Positions 54,257-62,158 of a DNA stretch of 64,000 nucleotides are shown piece by piece (position 1 is the stretch's first letter; every line of letters starts with the position of its first letter). A program made the position numbers and the translations under genes. Below the pieces are notes generated by a model that saw nothing but the letters and a program-made list of their open reading frames with translations, did no database searches and was not told the DNA's origin. Origin of the DNA: UMGS1696 sp964463375. Its GTDB lineage: Bacteria > Bacillota > Clostridia > Oscillospirales > CAG-272. The DNA lies in NCBI GenBank assembly GCA_964463375.1, contig CAYXBQ010000004.1, positions 1 through 64,000 on the forward strand. Direction: 5' to 3'.

Positions 54257-55522
54257 ATGGTTACGGCTGGTACGATGGATCGAACGACAGATCGAACGAT
54301 AGATCGAACGATCCTACATTGTGATCTGAATAATTTCTTTGCTTCGGTGGAGATCTGCAAGCATCCCGAATGGCAGAATGTTCCCATGATCGTGGGGGGC
54401 GAGACCGATCAGCGGCATGGCATCGTGCTGGCAAAAAATATGCTTGCCAAAAAATGCGGCATACAGACCGGCGAGAGCATCTACCAGGCACGAACCAAAT
54501 GTCCTGCTCTGGTGATCGCAGAACCCCACTATGACGAATATCTGTACTACTCCCGCATCGTGCGCCAGATCTATGCCGGCGTCACCGACCAGATCGAACC
54601 CATGGGCATCGACGAATGCTGGCTGGATGTGACCGCAAGCCGAGATCTCTTTGGCTCCGGATACGCCATTGCCGATCGCCTGCGCCGCACCGTCAAAGCG
54701 GAGACCGGGCTGACCATCTCCTCGGGGGTATCCTTCAACAAGGTCTTTGCCAAGCTGGGATCCGATATGAAAAAGCCCGACGCCATCACGGAGATCCCGC
54801 CGGATCGATTTCGGGAGATCGTTTGGCCACTGCCGGCCTTTGAGATGCTGGGCGTGGGCATGAAGACATACAAAAAGATCTACTATCGTGGCTGCCGCAC
54901 CATCGGGGACATTGCCAATACGAAAGTAGAACTGCTGGAAGCCTGGCTGGGAAAGCTGGGGAAAGTATTGTGGGTCTACGCCAACGGGCTGGAAAACGCA
55001 AGGGTCCTGTGGCAGACCGAAGCGGAGCCCATCAAATCCATCGGTCACGGCACCACCACCGTGCTGGATCTGGAAAACGAAACAGAGGTGCGGTACGTGC
55101 TGGAGGAGCTGGCAGAGGAAGTGGGTACCAAGCTGCGGATGCATGGGTTGTCGGCCGGCGGCGTGTCCGTGCAGATCCGGGAGAACGACATGAACGTGCG
55201 GGAGTACCAATGTAAGCTCCCACATCGCACCCAGCTGGCACGAGAGCTTGCCGGAGAGGGAGCGGCCTTATTCCACCGAAAGCACATGTGGCGGCTTCCC
55301 CTGCGCTCTGTGACGATCCGTGCCATCGACATCGACAACGCCGGTGTGCCGGAGCAGCTGGATCTATTCACGGATCACAGTCGGCGAGAAAAGCTGTTGA
55401 CCCTGGAATCCACCGTAGACCAGATCCGGGAGCGGTACGGCACCCACGCCATCACCTGCGGCACCTACTTAGCAGCCGACAAGCTATCATCGCGCCGGTT
55501 TGGATATGACAGAGAATTATAA
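54257..55522 (+). CDS. dinB: Y-family DNA polymerase (Pol IV type)
   Basis: A translesion polymerase. The 421-residue protein has D23 in HCDLNNFFASVE, the acidic pair D119-E120 in MGIDECWLD, the palm motif SSGVSFNKVFAKLGSDMKKP, helix-hairpin-helix thumb and little-finger regions, and a beta-clamp binding motif QLDLF (about 373-377). The N-terminus is lengthened by a 12-bp triple repeat giving DRTTDRTIDRTI before the first strand. ATG at 54257 follows AAGGAGGT. Its promoter holds a LexA box and the SRAP gene follows, so damage induction is likely. Confidence 0.95.
   Translation: MVTAGTMDRTTDRTIDRTILHCDLNNFFASVEICKHPEWQNVPMIVGGETDQRHGIVLAKNMLAKKCGIQTGESIYQARTKCPALVIAEPHYDEYLYYSRIVRQIYAGVTDQIEPMGIDECWLDVTASRDLFGSGYAIADRLRRTVKAETGLTISSGVSFNKVFAKLGSDMKKPDAITEIPPDRFREIVWPLPAFEMLGVGMKTYKKIYYRGCRTIGDIANTKVELLEAWLGKLGKVLWVYANGLENARVLWQTEAEPIKSIGHGTTTVLDLENETEVRYVLEELAEEVGTKLRMHGLSAGGVSVQIRENDMNVREYQCKLPHRTQLARELAGEGAALFHRKHMWRLPLRSVTIRAIDIDNAGVPEQLDLFTDHSRREKLLTLESTVDQIRERYGTHAITCGTYLAADKLSSRRFGYDREL
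54278..54313 (+). repeat. Triple 12-bp repeat at the start of dinB
   Basis: Units GATCGAACGACA, GATCGAACGATA and GATCGAACGATC, in frame, encoding a D-R-T-x repeat. GATCGAACGAT is itself partly palindromic. Confidence 0.95.
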
Positions 55523-55543
55523 TAAATAGTTAGGAGAATATAT

Positions 55544-56233
55544 ATGTGTGGAAGATATCAATCGTGGATCGAGGATGACGAGCTGGCGGCGATCATCGAA
55601 CGGGAACGGCGGGGGAATGCGGCACGGTTTCTGCGGCGGCAAGAGGTGTTTCCGGGGGAGGACATTCCGGTGCTGTACGGCGGGCACTATTTTCTGCGAG
55701 CCAAGGTGGTGCGCTGGGGTTATCCTATGGAGGAAAAACGGCAAACACGCACGGTTGCGCTGACCTTAGCCGGTGCTTTAGCCGATCCGGACGAACGGGC
55801 AGAAGCAGAGACACCTGCAAAAACCACGCTGGTGATCAACGCACGAGCAGAAACGGTGTTGGAGAAGCGGTTTTTCCGGGAAAATTTTTCCCGAGGAGAT
55901 ATGCTGGAACGGCGGGTGGCGATCCCCACGTCCGGGTACTACGAATGGCGCACCTGCGAGGATGGCAGCCGGCAGAAATACCACATCGGCACCACCGAAC
56001 CGCTGTATATAGCCGCCATGACCCACGTTTTTGGCGAAAATGCGGAAACCGCCGACGAACGTGCCGTGATCCTGACCACCGCTCCTCTGCCAGCCATCCG
56101 CACCATCCACGACCGGATGCCGCTGCTGTTGACGAAAGCAGAGCTGGAGCCGTGGCTGTACGACGATCGGTTCAGCAGAGAGAAGCTGATGCGTGGCTGC
56201 GTGGATCAGTCGCTGCTGCTGACGGCGGTGTGA
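55544..56233 (+). CDS. SRAP domain protein (YedK/HMCES family)
   Basis: SRAP proteins crosslink to abasic sites in single-stranded DNA to shield them. The 229-residue protein starts MCGRY, exposing the catalytic C2 after Met removal, and has INARAET (asparagine), GYYEW (glutamate) and IHDRMP (histidine), all expected active-site parts. It starts 21 bases after the polymerase stop codon with TTAGGAGA upstream, sharing the SOS-controlled promoter. Confidence 0.95.
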   Translation: MCGRYQSWIEDDELAAIIERERRGNAARFLRRQEVFPGEDIPVLYGGHYFLRAKVVRWGYPMEEKRQTRTVALTLAGALADPDERAEAETPAKTTLVINARAETVLEKRFFRENFSRGDMLERRVAIPTSGYYEWRTCEDGSRQKYHIGTTEPLYIAAMTHVFGENAETADERAVILTTAPLPAIRTIHDRMPLLLTKAELEPWLYDDRFSREKLMRGCVDQSLLLTAV

Positions 56234-56300
56234 TAGAAATATGGATTTTATTTTCAGCAGACCAAGAGCGGGTCGTATCGCTTACCCATATTTGTGTACA

Positions 56301-56579
56301 TCATACCCGCTCAATGAGCCACGCGATTCCCACGCCCAGCAGTGCTACGGTGTTATCGCCTGCCAACAGCAAACTCACCATGCGATAGAACAACACCCCA
56401 TCGTTTCGACCGGCTGACATCATTGCATGATCCACCACCGGCAACACAAGACAGATCAGATACACGGCGGCGATCACGATCAAGGGCAAATAGCGTAGCT
56501 TGTACTCTTTACGGAAGCAGAGCTTTTGTAGGATGAACATAAGAATGGGGTAGGCAATCATAAAGATCCGTTGGGACAT
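56301..56579 (-). CDS. Small hydrophobic membrane protein
   Basis: A 92-residue protein with three predicted membrane segments (about 5-18, 28-48 and 65-88). ATG at 56579 follows CCAAGGAGGTCC. It converges with the SRAP gene; a GAGCGGGT/ACCCGCTC inverted repeat (56268-56311) overlaps its 3' end. No family recognised. Confidence 0.7.
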   Translation of the reverse strand: MSQRIFMIAYPILMFILQKLCFRKEYKLRYLPLIVIAAVYLICLVLPVVDHAMMSAGRNDGVLFYRMVSLLLAGDNTVALLGVGIAWLIERV

Positions 56580-56685
56580 GGGGGACCTCCTTGGAAAATA
56601 GGGAAAGAACTGTTTGTGGCAACAGCTCTTTCTTTTTTATGTAACCGCATCGAATGTTTACTTACATTTTTGGCATTGCTTTTCA

Positions 56686-56949
56686 CTAACTCTTTTTAGA
56701 GCAGTACCAGCATCCACCTTCCTCGTGAAATAGTTCAATTAGACCACAATCCATACAGGTTTGTCCACACCATCCAACTGACCAGTTATGGTTTACCTCT
56801 CGCGCGACAATTTCTGTAGTTTCCCCACAATATGTACAAACTCCCTCACGAGTACACCACACCTCGCAATCGACTCTATTTGAATGATTACCATCGCACC
56901 GTGGTGCAACAAAACTGTGGTCTCCCCATATGCATCGCCATGTTGACGC
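56686..56949 (-). pseudogene. Cys-rich zinc-ribbon-like stretch in frame after a stop codon
   Basis: Reading on in the same frame after the TAA at 56950-56952 gives 87 further codons without a stop, ending at TAG (56686-56688). The peptide is cysteine-rich with paired motifs (WCTREGVCTYCGE, WCGQTCMDCG, CWYCSKKS), typical of zinc ribbons, and has no ATG or ribosome site of its own; a GTG lies about 30 codons in. It looks like the C-terminal half of the secreted protein encoded upstream, cut off by a nonsense mutation, or read by stop-codon readthrough. The AT content is higher than in neighbouring genes. Confidence 0.6.
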
Positions 56950-57516
56950 TTACGTACCTATCTCCTCACGTTGCTCTATATCATAACAGATCTGCTCTGC
57001 AAAGACACTATCCCCTGTAAAATCCGTCCAGAATGCCAGTTTTTCTTCATAGGTCATGTCTGCTTCCGCAGCACTATATTCGGCTGCCATTTTTGCATAT
57101 TGCGAATCATGAGCCGACTTTCGTGCTACTTCTCTTTCTTCTCTCCACTTGGTTATATCGCTCTCTGTCACAGACATATCGTAATACTTGGCAAGGAACG
57201 CCACCATTTCCGTATCATTGGTAACCGTTTTGAAGTCTTCGATCCATTCCTCCACCGTCCAGTCGTACACAAGACTGCTATCCTGGTGTTGGTTTATGGC
57301 ATGGGAGCAGCTGTATCGGCAATTCTCACTGCCCTCATGATCGATATGCGTGTAGACCGGTTCTTTAGCCGTTATACAGATTTCGTCCAGTTCGCAGTGA
57401 TATACGCAATTTTCCGTATGCACATGGCTTTCGTCGGCGACGATCCATACAGACAGGATAACCATGCAAGCAATCATAGTCACGAAACACACAGCTTTTT
57501 TCATCGTAATTTTCAT
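56950..57516 (-). CDS. Secreted protein of unknown function, possibly truncated
   Basis: A 188-residue protein with a Sec-type signal peptide (about 1-28), a Cys/His-rich segment (residues 30-72, including HTENCVYHCELDEICI and ENCRYSCSHAI) that may bind metal, and a charged helical C-terminal half. ATG at 57516 follows AAAGGAGGAG. The frame stays open for 87 codons past the stop. The gene is AT-rich with different codon use, suggesting transfer. A promoter and an attenuator-like leader lie upstream. Confidence 0.7.
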   Translation of the reverse strand: MKITMKKAVCFVTMIACMVILSVWIVADESHVHTENCVYHCELDEICITAKEPVYTHIDHEGSENCRYSCSHAINQHQDSSLVYDWTVEEWIEDFKTVTNDTEMVAFLAKYYDMSVTESDITKWREEREVARKSAHDSQYAKMAAEYSAAEADMTYEEKLAFWTDFTGDSVFAEQICYDIEQREEIGT

Positions 57517-57609
57517 AAACTCCTCCTTTATGTTATAAAAGTTGTTGGTGTTTTGGCTATATCGTCGTTTCCGGAGAAGTCGCTTCCACCCTTAGACCTT
57601 CGCACGGAT

Positions 57610-57661
57610 AAAAATAGCGCATAGCCTGACTTGCATATTTGCAATGCCAACCTATGCGCTA
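57610..57661 (-). terminator. Leader terminator (attenuator) before the secreted-protein gene
   Basis: On the minus strand arms TAGCGCATAG (57652-57661) and CTATGCGCTA (57615-57624), with an inner TTGCA/TGCAA stem, are followed by TTTTT (57610-57614). It lies about 140 nt into the transcript and 94 bases before the gene, so it would stop transcription early. Confidence 0.8.
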
Positions 57662-57733
57662 AGAAGAATACGCTTGATCGGATATGATAAAGTCCCTGCC
57701 CGGATACCGATCTGCGACCTTCGCATAGGTTGG
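57615..57733 (-). promoter_or_regulatory. Candidate riboswitch/attenuation element
   Basis: On the minus transcript CCAACCTATGCG (57722-57733) is exactly complementary to CGCATAGGTTGG (57647-57658), and the latter overlaps the first arm of the terminator. So segment 1:2 pairing would undo terminator 2:3. Between segments 1 and 2 lies another hairpin (GATCGG..TAT, 57704-57712, with 57676-57685). This is the layout of an aptamer or antiterminator plus terminator. No known riboswitch class was recognised; the mechanism is inferred from base pairing. Confidence 0.65.
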
Positions 57734-57807
57734 AGCACGCTTTCACTTCTTTTCATTACCATATGCCGTCACATCCTTTCTTTCCATGTGGGGGATCCCT
57801 TGTCTAT

Positions 57808-57837
57808 AGTATAACCAATTTTTGTGGTATTTGTCAA
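57808..57837 (-). promoter_or_regulatory. Promoter of the attenuated leader
   Basis: On the minus strand TTGACA (57832-57837) and TATACT (57808-57813) are 18 bases apart. Transcription would start near 57801. Confidence 0.82.
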
Positions 57838-57941
57838 GTATGTATTTGTCATTTATATGTAATCTTCCGTTTTGCACAAAATAAGTAGTTGCATTTTGTT
57901 ACATACAGCAAACATAGTTTCCCTCATACTTTTACCACAAC

Positions 57942-57996
57942 GAAAAAACTCTACTGAAGTTTAGGCATATCGCTTAACTTCGGTAGAGTCTTTTTT
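57942..57996 (-). terminator. Terminator after rplS
   Basis: ACTCTAC-GAAGTT and AACTTC-GTAGAGT arms (57948-57961 with 57976-57989), flanked by A and T runs, so usable in both directions; it ends the rplS transcript. Confidence 0.9.
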
Positions 57997-58014
57997 CATG
58001 TAGAAAATATCGAG

Positions 58015-58359
58015 TTAGATCTTTTCCTTAACCTTGGAAGCCTTACCAACTCTGTCTCTCAGGTAGTACAGCTTAGCTCTGCGAACCTTACCGTTGCGGA
58101 TCACTTCAACAGATACTACATGGGGAGAGTGGATGGGGAAGGTCTTTTCTACGCCGCAGCCATAGGCTACACGACGTACGGTGAAGGTCTCGGAGATGCC
58201 ACCGCCGTGACGAGCGATAACGGTGCCTTCAAACATCTGTACTCTTTCTCTGGTACCTTCTTTGATCAGGTTGGCAACACGTACGGTGTCACCGATGTGG
58301 AAGGACGGTACATTTTCCTTCAGCTGCTCTTTGGTAAAAGCGTCGATCTTGGTATTCAT
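58015..58359 (-). CDS. rplS: 50S ribosomal protein L19
   Basis: The 114-residue protein has the L19 pattern: FHIGDTVRVANLIKEGTRERVQMFEGTVIARHGGG, FTVRRVAYGCGVEKTFPIHSP and the terminal AKLYYLRDRVGKASKVKE. L19 sits at the subunit interface of the ribosome. ATG at 58359 follows AGGAGGAG. It is transcribed alone here from a strong promoter, with a structured leader. Confidence 0.97.
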   Translation of the reverse strand: MNTKIDAFTKEQLKENVPSFHIGDTVRVANLIKEGTRERVQMFEGTVIARHGGGISETFTVRRVAYGCGVEKTFPIHSPHVVSVEVIRNGKVRRAKLYYLRDRVGKASKVKEKI

Positions 58360-58457
58360 GGTTCGACTCCTCCTATGATACATGGACATTCGTGCGGAGC
58401 TACGCAGAGGACTGTCCGATTTTGCGGTACGACAAGACACAGCTATGCCGCACATAC
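58360..58457 (-). promoter_or_regulatory. rplS 5' leader (L19-leader-like)
   Basis: The minus-strand leader folds into TGCGG/CCGCA and GGACA/TGTCC hairpins, the latter with an inner GCG/CGC stem, just before the ribosome site. Firmicutes rplS leaders are known structured regulatory elements; whether this one binds L19 is inferred. Confidence 0.5.
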
Positions 58458-58463
58458 GGTATG

Positions 58464-58492
58464 ATTATACCATATTTTTGGGTTCCTGTCAA
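58464..58492 (-). promoter_or_regulatory. Promoter of rplS
   Basis: On the minus strand TTGACA (58487-58492) and TATAAT (58464-58469) are 17 bases apart: a perfect consensus promoter, fitting a highly expressed ribosomal gene. Confidence 0.92.
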
Positions 58493-58585
58493 GAGAAACA
58501 GACCCAAAAACGGATGCATAAATGTGATGAAATCCGCCCGACTTCCCATGCCGCTATACGACAAAATGTCCAATGCACCGTTCTA

Positions 58586-59008
58586 TTAGCCTTCGATGCA
58601 CTTCAGTCCGCTGAGGCACACTAAGATCAGCACGAACTGGGGTGCCATGACCGCATACCAGCCGCCCAGCAGCACCACACAGACCATATGCCCCACCGCC
58701 AGCAGTACGCACAGCAGTGCCATGAGCATCCTTCCCTTTTGCTTCTTGTACAGCATCATGCCGATCAGTCCCACCGGAACCGCCAGCAGTGCCACTACGA
58801 TACCGATGATCATGTTTTGCATGCTCCCGCCGGTGGCGTACACCAATCCTAAGCAGGACACCGCCGGCATCACGTACAGGATCATGGCGACACAGGCGAA
58901 CACATACCGATCCCGGCACTTTTCGGCGGGAGTCTTTTTGGGCGTCACCGGCTTTTGCGTCGTTTGTTTTTTCTTCGGACTTGCCCCATTGGGTCGAGAT
59001 TTAGACAT
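58586..59008 (-). CDS. Membrane protein of unknown function
   Basis: A 140-residue protein with a Lys/Thr/Pro-rich cytoplasmic N-terminus (1-30) and four predicted membrane segments (about 36-58, 64-84, 92-110 and 114-132). ATG at 59008 follows GTGAGGAT. No family recognised. Confidence 0.75.
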   Translation of the reverse strand: MSKSRPNGASPKKKQTTQKPVTPKKTPAEKCRDRYVFACVAMILYVMPAVSCLGLVYATGGSMQNMIIGIVVALLAVPVGLIGMMLYKKQKGRMLMALLCVLLAVGHMVCVVLLGGWYAVMAPQFVLILVCLSGLKCIEG

Positions 59009-59107
59009 TTTTATCCTCACAAAAAATCATATAAAATGCAGTTTGCCGATAGTATACCACAATATTTTTTCTCTGCCAAGGGGAAAGCTGCAAACATTTC
59101 GTAAATT

Positions 59108-59992
59108 CTACTTTGCGTCCGAACCCAGCGTGTCCCGTACCACAAAGATCGTCCCCACCACCATGCACAGCAGCGCCGCCAGATACAGCCACGTCAGGCT
59201 TTCTCCATGGATCACGAACGCCAAAAACGTACCGATAAACGGGGCTGCGGCATAATAGGCACTGGTGCGGGCGGCACCCAGATCCCGTTGGGCACGAACA
59301 TACAGGAAAATGCTCAGCCCATAGGCCACAAAGCCCAGCAGCATCGCCAACAGGATATACTGCACCGCCGGCATCGTCTCGCCGGTCAGGTGCGCTACCA
59401 CAAAGGAACCGCCGCCGGAAAAGATCCCCTTGAGGACCACGATCTGGTACGAGCTTTTGTCAGAGATCTTTCGGGTGCAGTTGTTCTCCAGTCCCCAGCA
59501 GCTTGCCGCCAGCAGCACCAAAATGGATCCTGTGGAAAACCGAAAGCTTTCGCTGCCCTCCAGCGTCAATAGCACACTGGCCAGCGTGATCCAGCCAATG
59601 GCGCACCAGAGCTTGCGGGATACCGCTTCTCGAAAGACCACCAGAGCGATCACCGTGGTAGCCACGATCTCAAAATTGCCCAGCAGCGATGCATTGGCCG
59701 CCGAACCGATCCGGATCCCCAGCATCAAAAGGATCGGTGCCAGAATGTCCAGCACGATCATGCCCATGGTGTAGGGCAGATCCGACCGGGTCAGCCGCTC
59801 GCTTTTGTCCTCTTTGCCAATGTGAAACAGATACAGCACACCTACGCCCACGCCGGCTCCCAGATACAAAAACGCAGCCATGTATACCGGCGCCACCTCG
59901 GTCAAAAGCAGCTTGGAGAAGGGGGTGTTGAACGCATAGAATACGGCAGCCAATAGCGCATAGACCACCGCCACCGTGGTTTTTTTCTTCAT
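59108..59992 (-). CDS. EamA/DMT-family transporter
   Basis: A 294-residue protein with ten predicted membrane segments in two EamA repeats (about 5-135 and 150-285), as in drug/metabolite exporters. Motifs include FYAFNTPFSKLLL at the start of repeat 1 and AASCWGLENNCTRKIS at the start of repeat 2. ATG at 59992 follows CGGGAG. The substrate is unknown. Confidence 0.92.
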   Translation of the reverse strand: MKKKTTVAVVYALLAAVFYAFNTPFSKLLLTEVAPVYMAAFLYLGAGVGVGVLYLFHIGKEDKSERLTRSDLPYTMGMIVLDILAPILLMLGIRIGSAANASLLGNFEIVATTVIALVVFREAVSRKLWCAIGWITLASVLLTLEGSESFRFSTGSILVLLAASCWGLENNCTRKISDKSSYQIVVLKGIFSGGGSFVVAHLTGETMPAVQYILLAMLLGFVAYGLSIFLYVRAQRDLGAARTSAYYAAAPFIGTFLAFVIHGESLTWLYLAALLCMVVGTIFVVRDTLGSDAK

Positions 59993-60011
59993 AGAAACTC
60001 CCGAAAATGCA

Positions 60012-60036
60012 GAAAACACCCGGTGACCGGATGCTT
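60012..60036 (-). terminator. Terminator after the OadG-like gene
   Basis: Minus-strand CATCCGGT/ACCGGGTG hairpin with a short TTTT tail. Confidence 0.6.
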
Positions 60037-60046
60037 TCTTGTCGTT

Positions 60047-60205
60047 TTATTTTGTTTCCTCGGTCTGCTTCTCAGCCATCTTGTCGCCTACCTTTTGCAG
60101 AACGACTACACAGCCGATGATCACACCGATCACGATCAGGATGCACGCCATGCCTACACCCATATAATATAAATTGGATACAAAATTCATGGGATTGAAT
60201 GTCAT
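60047..60205 (-). CDS. Small OadG-like membrane subunit
   Basis: A 52-residue protein with one membrane segment (about 13-38: MGVGMACILIVIGVIIGCVVVL) and a charged tail. Position downstream of an oadB-like gene and the single-helix design resemble gamma subunits of Na+-pumping decarboxylases (OadG/MmdD), though it lacks the longer soluble tail. ATG at 60205 follows GAGGTCC. The repeat region and scaffold gap separate it from oadB, so missing genes in between cannot be excluded. Confidence 0.55.
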   Translation of the reverse strand: MTFNPMNFVSNLYYMGVGMACILIVIGVIIGCVVVLQKVGDKMAEKQTEETK

Positions 60206-60242
60206 AGTATGGACCTCTTTCCAATCAATATAACATATAACA

Positions 60243-60269
60243 TGCGGAACGGTCAAAACCATTCCCTAC
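60243..60269 (-). repeat. REP-like intergenic element, copy 2
   Basis: The minus strand reads GTAGGGAATGGTTTTGACCG and on, matching the copy at 36357-36383 at 23 of 27 positions, with a GGAATGG/CCGTTCC inverted repeat. Confidence 0.55.
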
Positions 60270-60301
60270 CGTAAAATGCCAACCAGGTTTTCACCCACAG
60301 C

Positions 60302-60723
60302 CAGGCACCCAAACCAATAGCCGGAGGCTATGGAATGTCGTGGGACCGACTTTGAGTCTAAACCGTAAGAATGCCGATAACCGCCCGTCGGGGCTCCCCA
60401 ATATTCGATCAAACCACGCACCCATACCAACCGCCAGCGGCGGTGGAAGGTCGTGGNNNNNNNNNNNNNNNNNNNNNNNNNNNNNNNNNNNNNNNNNNNN
60501 NNNNNNNNNNNNNNNNNNNNNNNNNNNNNNNNNNNNNNNNNNNNNNNNNNNNNNNNGACACATTTCAAATCTAAACCTAAAGTACGCCGATGTTTGCCCG
60601 TCGGGGCTCCCCAATATTCGACCAAACCACGCACCCATACCAACCGCCAGCGGCGGTGGAAGGTCGTGGGACACATTTCAAATCTAAACCTAAAGTACGC
60701 CGATGTTTGCCCGTCGGGGCTCC
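60302..60723. repeat. 113-bp tandem repeat array interrupted by a scaffold gap
   Basis: Units of 113 bp recur: a partial divergent unit (60302-60343), a variant unit (60344-60456), the 100-N gap, a full unit (60557-60669) and a partial unit (60670-60723) identical to its neighbour over the compared part. Each unit has a CCGCC-agc-GGCGG inverted repeat, GTCGTGGGAC and GTCGGGGCTCCC. The array begins 4 bases past the oadB stop codon. The translated frames through it are open but look like repeat artefacts. Confidence 0.9.
60457..60556. other. Scaffold gap (100 N)
   Basis: Exactly 100 unknown bases, the usual placeholder for a gap of unknown size, caused most likely by collapse of the 113-bp repeats. 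Confidence 0.98.
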
Positions 60724-60727
60724 CGAC

Positions 60728-61836
60728 TTACATGAAGAATTGCAGGATCAGGCCGCCGGCGATCACGGAGGCGATCTGACCGGATACGTTGACACCGATG
60801 GAGTGCATCAGCAGGAAGTTCTGGGAGTCCTCCTTCTGACCCATCTTGTGTACGATACGACCGGACATGGGGAATGCCGAAATACCAGCCGCACCGATCA
60901 TCGGGTTCACCTTGTGGCCTTCCTTCAGGAACAGGTTCAGCAGCTTCGCAAACAGCACACCACCCGCCGTGTCAAAGATGAACGCTACCAGACCCAAACC
61001 TAAGATCAGCAGCGTGTCCAGCTTCAGGAAGGACTCTGCGTGCATCTGAGAAGCAATGGTGATGCCTAAGAAGATCGTTACCAGGTTGGCAAGCACCTTC
61101 TGCGCCGTCTCGGACAGAGAGTTCAGTACGCCGCATTCCCGGATCAGGTTACCAAACATCAGGAAACCGATCAGCGATACAGAGTCGGGAGATACCAGAC
61201 CCGTGATGATGGTGATCACAATGGGGAACAGCACCTTCGTCAGCTTGGATACCGGCTTGCCGTGGTAGTCCATCCGGATCAGCCGTTCCTTGCGGGTGGT
61301 CAACAGCTTGATCACCGGCGGCTGGATGATGGGCACCAATGCCATGTAGGAGTAGGCAGCGACCATGATGGCACCCAAATATTGGGAATTCAGCATATTG
61401 GCTACCACAATGGAGGTCGGTCCGTCTGCGGCACCAATGATGGCGATAGAGGCAGCATCGTTGATGTCAAAGAACATGGACGCCAGACACAGGGTGAAGA
61501 AGATCCCAAACTGGGCCGCCGCACCAAAGATCATCAGCTTCGGATTGGTCAGCACCGGCGTAAAGTCGATCATGGCACCAATACCGATAAACAGGATCAA
61601 CGGGAACAGCTCGTTGGAAATACCTGCATTGAATAAGGTCGTCAGCGCACCATGCTCCCCGATGGCTCCGGAAAGCGGCAGGTTCACCAGGATCGTCCCA
61701 AACCCAATGGGCAACAGCAAGGTAGGCTCCATGCCATGTCCTTGGCAATGGCCAGATAGATCAGCAGTCCGCCGATGGCCCACATGACCAGATATCTCCA
61801 GTCCATGTTGAATAGATTCTGATACAAAATTTCCAT
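60728..61836 (-). pseudogene. oadB: Na+-pumping decarboxylase beta subunit, frameshifted near the N-terminus
   Basis: OadB/GcdB/MmdB subunits couple decarboxylation to Na+ export. The main frame from an internal ATG at about 61732 gives EPTLLLPIGFGTILVNLP onward, with IGAADGPTSIVVAN and ending GGLILQFFM, about 334 residues. The true N-terminus (MEILYQNLFNMDWRYLVMW, then LLIYLAIAKDM) is in another frame, broken by a 5-base duplication (CATGGCATGG, about 61730-61737). Removing it joins the halves at AKDM-EPTLLL. It may be a real mutation, an internal start, or an assembly error near the gap. The biotin-carrier and alpha subunit genes are not seen here. Confidence 0.85.
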
Positions 61837-62158
61837 GATGTGTGAATATTTTGTTCCTTTCTGCATTTTTCGCACTGCCCACCTTTTTCCGGCAGATACA
61901 GCGCTTATTTTACCAGTTTATATCATACCACGAATCCCGGCTTCGTTTGTGAACACGCTGTGAATATTTTGGCGATTTCGTAAAGTTTTTTCCTATAAGC
62001 CACGTACAAAGCCCGCCGCTTCCCTTTTGGCAGTCTACCGGTACGGCACTACCCACGGCAAGGAATGCACGATTTGTGCTTGCAATCCTCCGGTATGTGT
62101 GGTATAATAATATCGACAAAAACCAACATATTGTTTTATACCACCGGAGGACACGGCT
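61837..62158. promoter_or_regulatory. Divergent intergenic region between oadB and rpe
   Basis: On the minus side TGGTATGAT (61922-61930) is a candidate extended -10 for oadB with a weak -35. On the plus side the rpe promoter is at 62080. Nothing else recognisable is seen. Confidence 0.45.
62080..62108 (+). promoter_or_regulatory. Promoter of rpe
   Basis: TTGCAA (62080-62085) and TATAAT (62103-62108) are 17 bases apart, with an extended TGG. Confidence 0.85.

Noticed and set aside
57581..57594. GGGTGGAAGCG resembling a T-box sequence on the minus strand
   Set aside because: It lies after the terminator rather than in an antiterminator before it, lacks the ACCGCG part, and no specifier structure was seen.
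57528..57746. 72-codon minus-strand frame between the secreted-protein gene and its promoter
   Set aside because: It lacks a ribosome site, overlaps the terminator/antiterminator helices and has no recognisable features.
60266..60676. Open frames through the 113-bp repeats and the N gap
   Set aside because: They span unknown bases and repeat units; no start signals or family similarity.
60302..60723. CRISPR array
   Set aside because: The units are 113 bp head-to-tail copies without unique spacers, and no cas genes are present.
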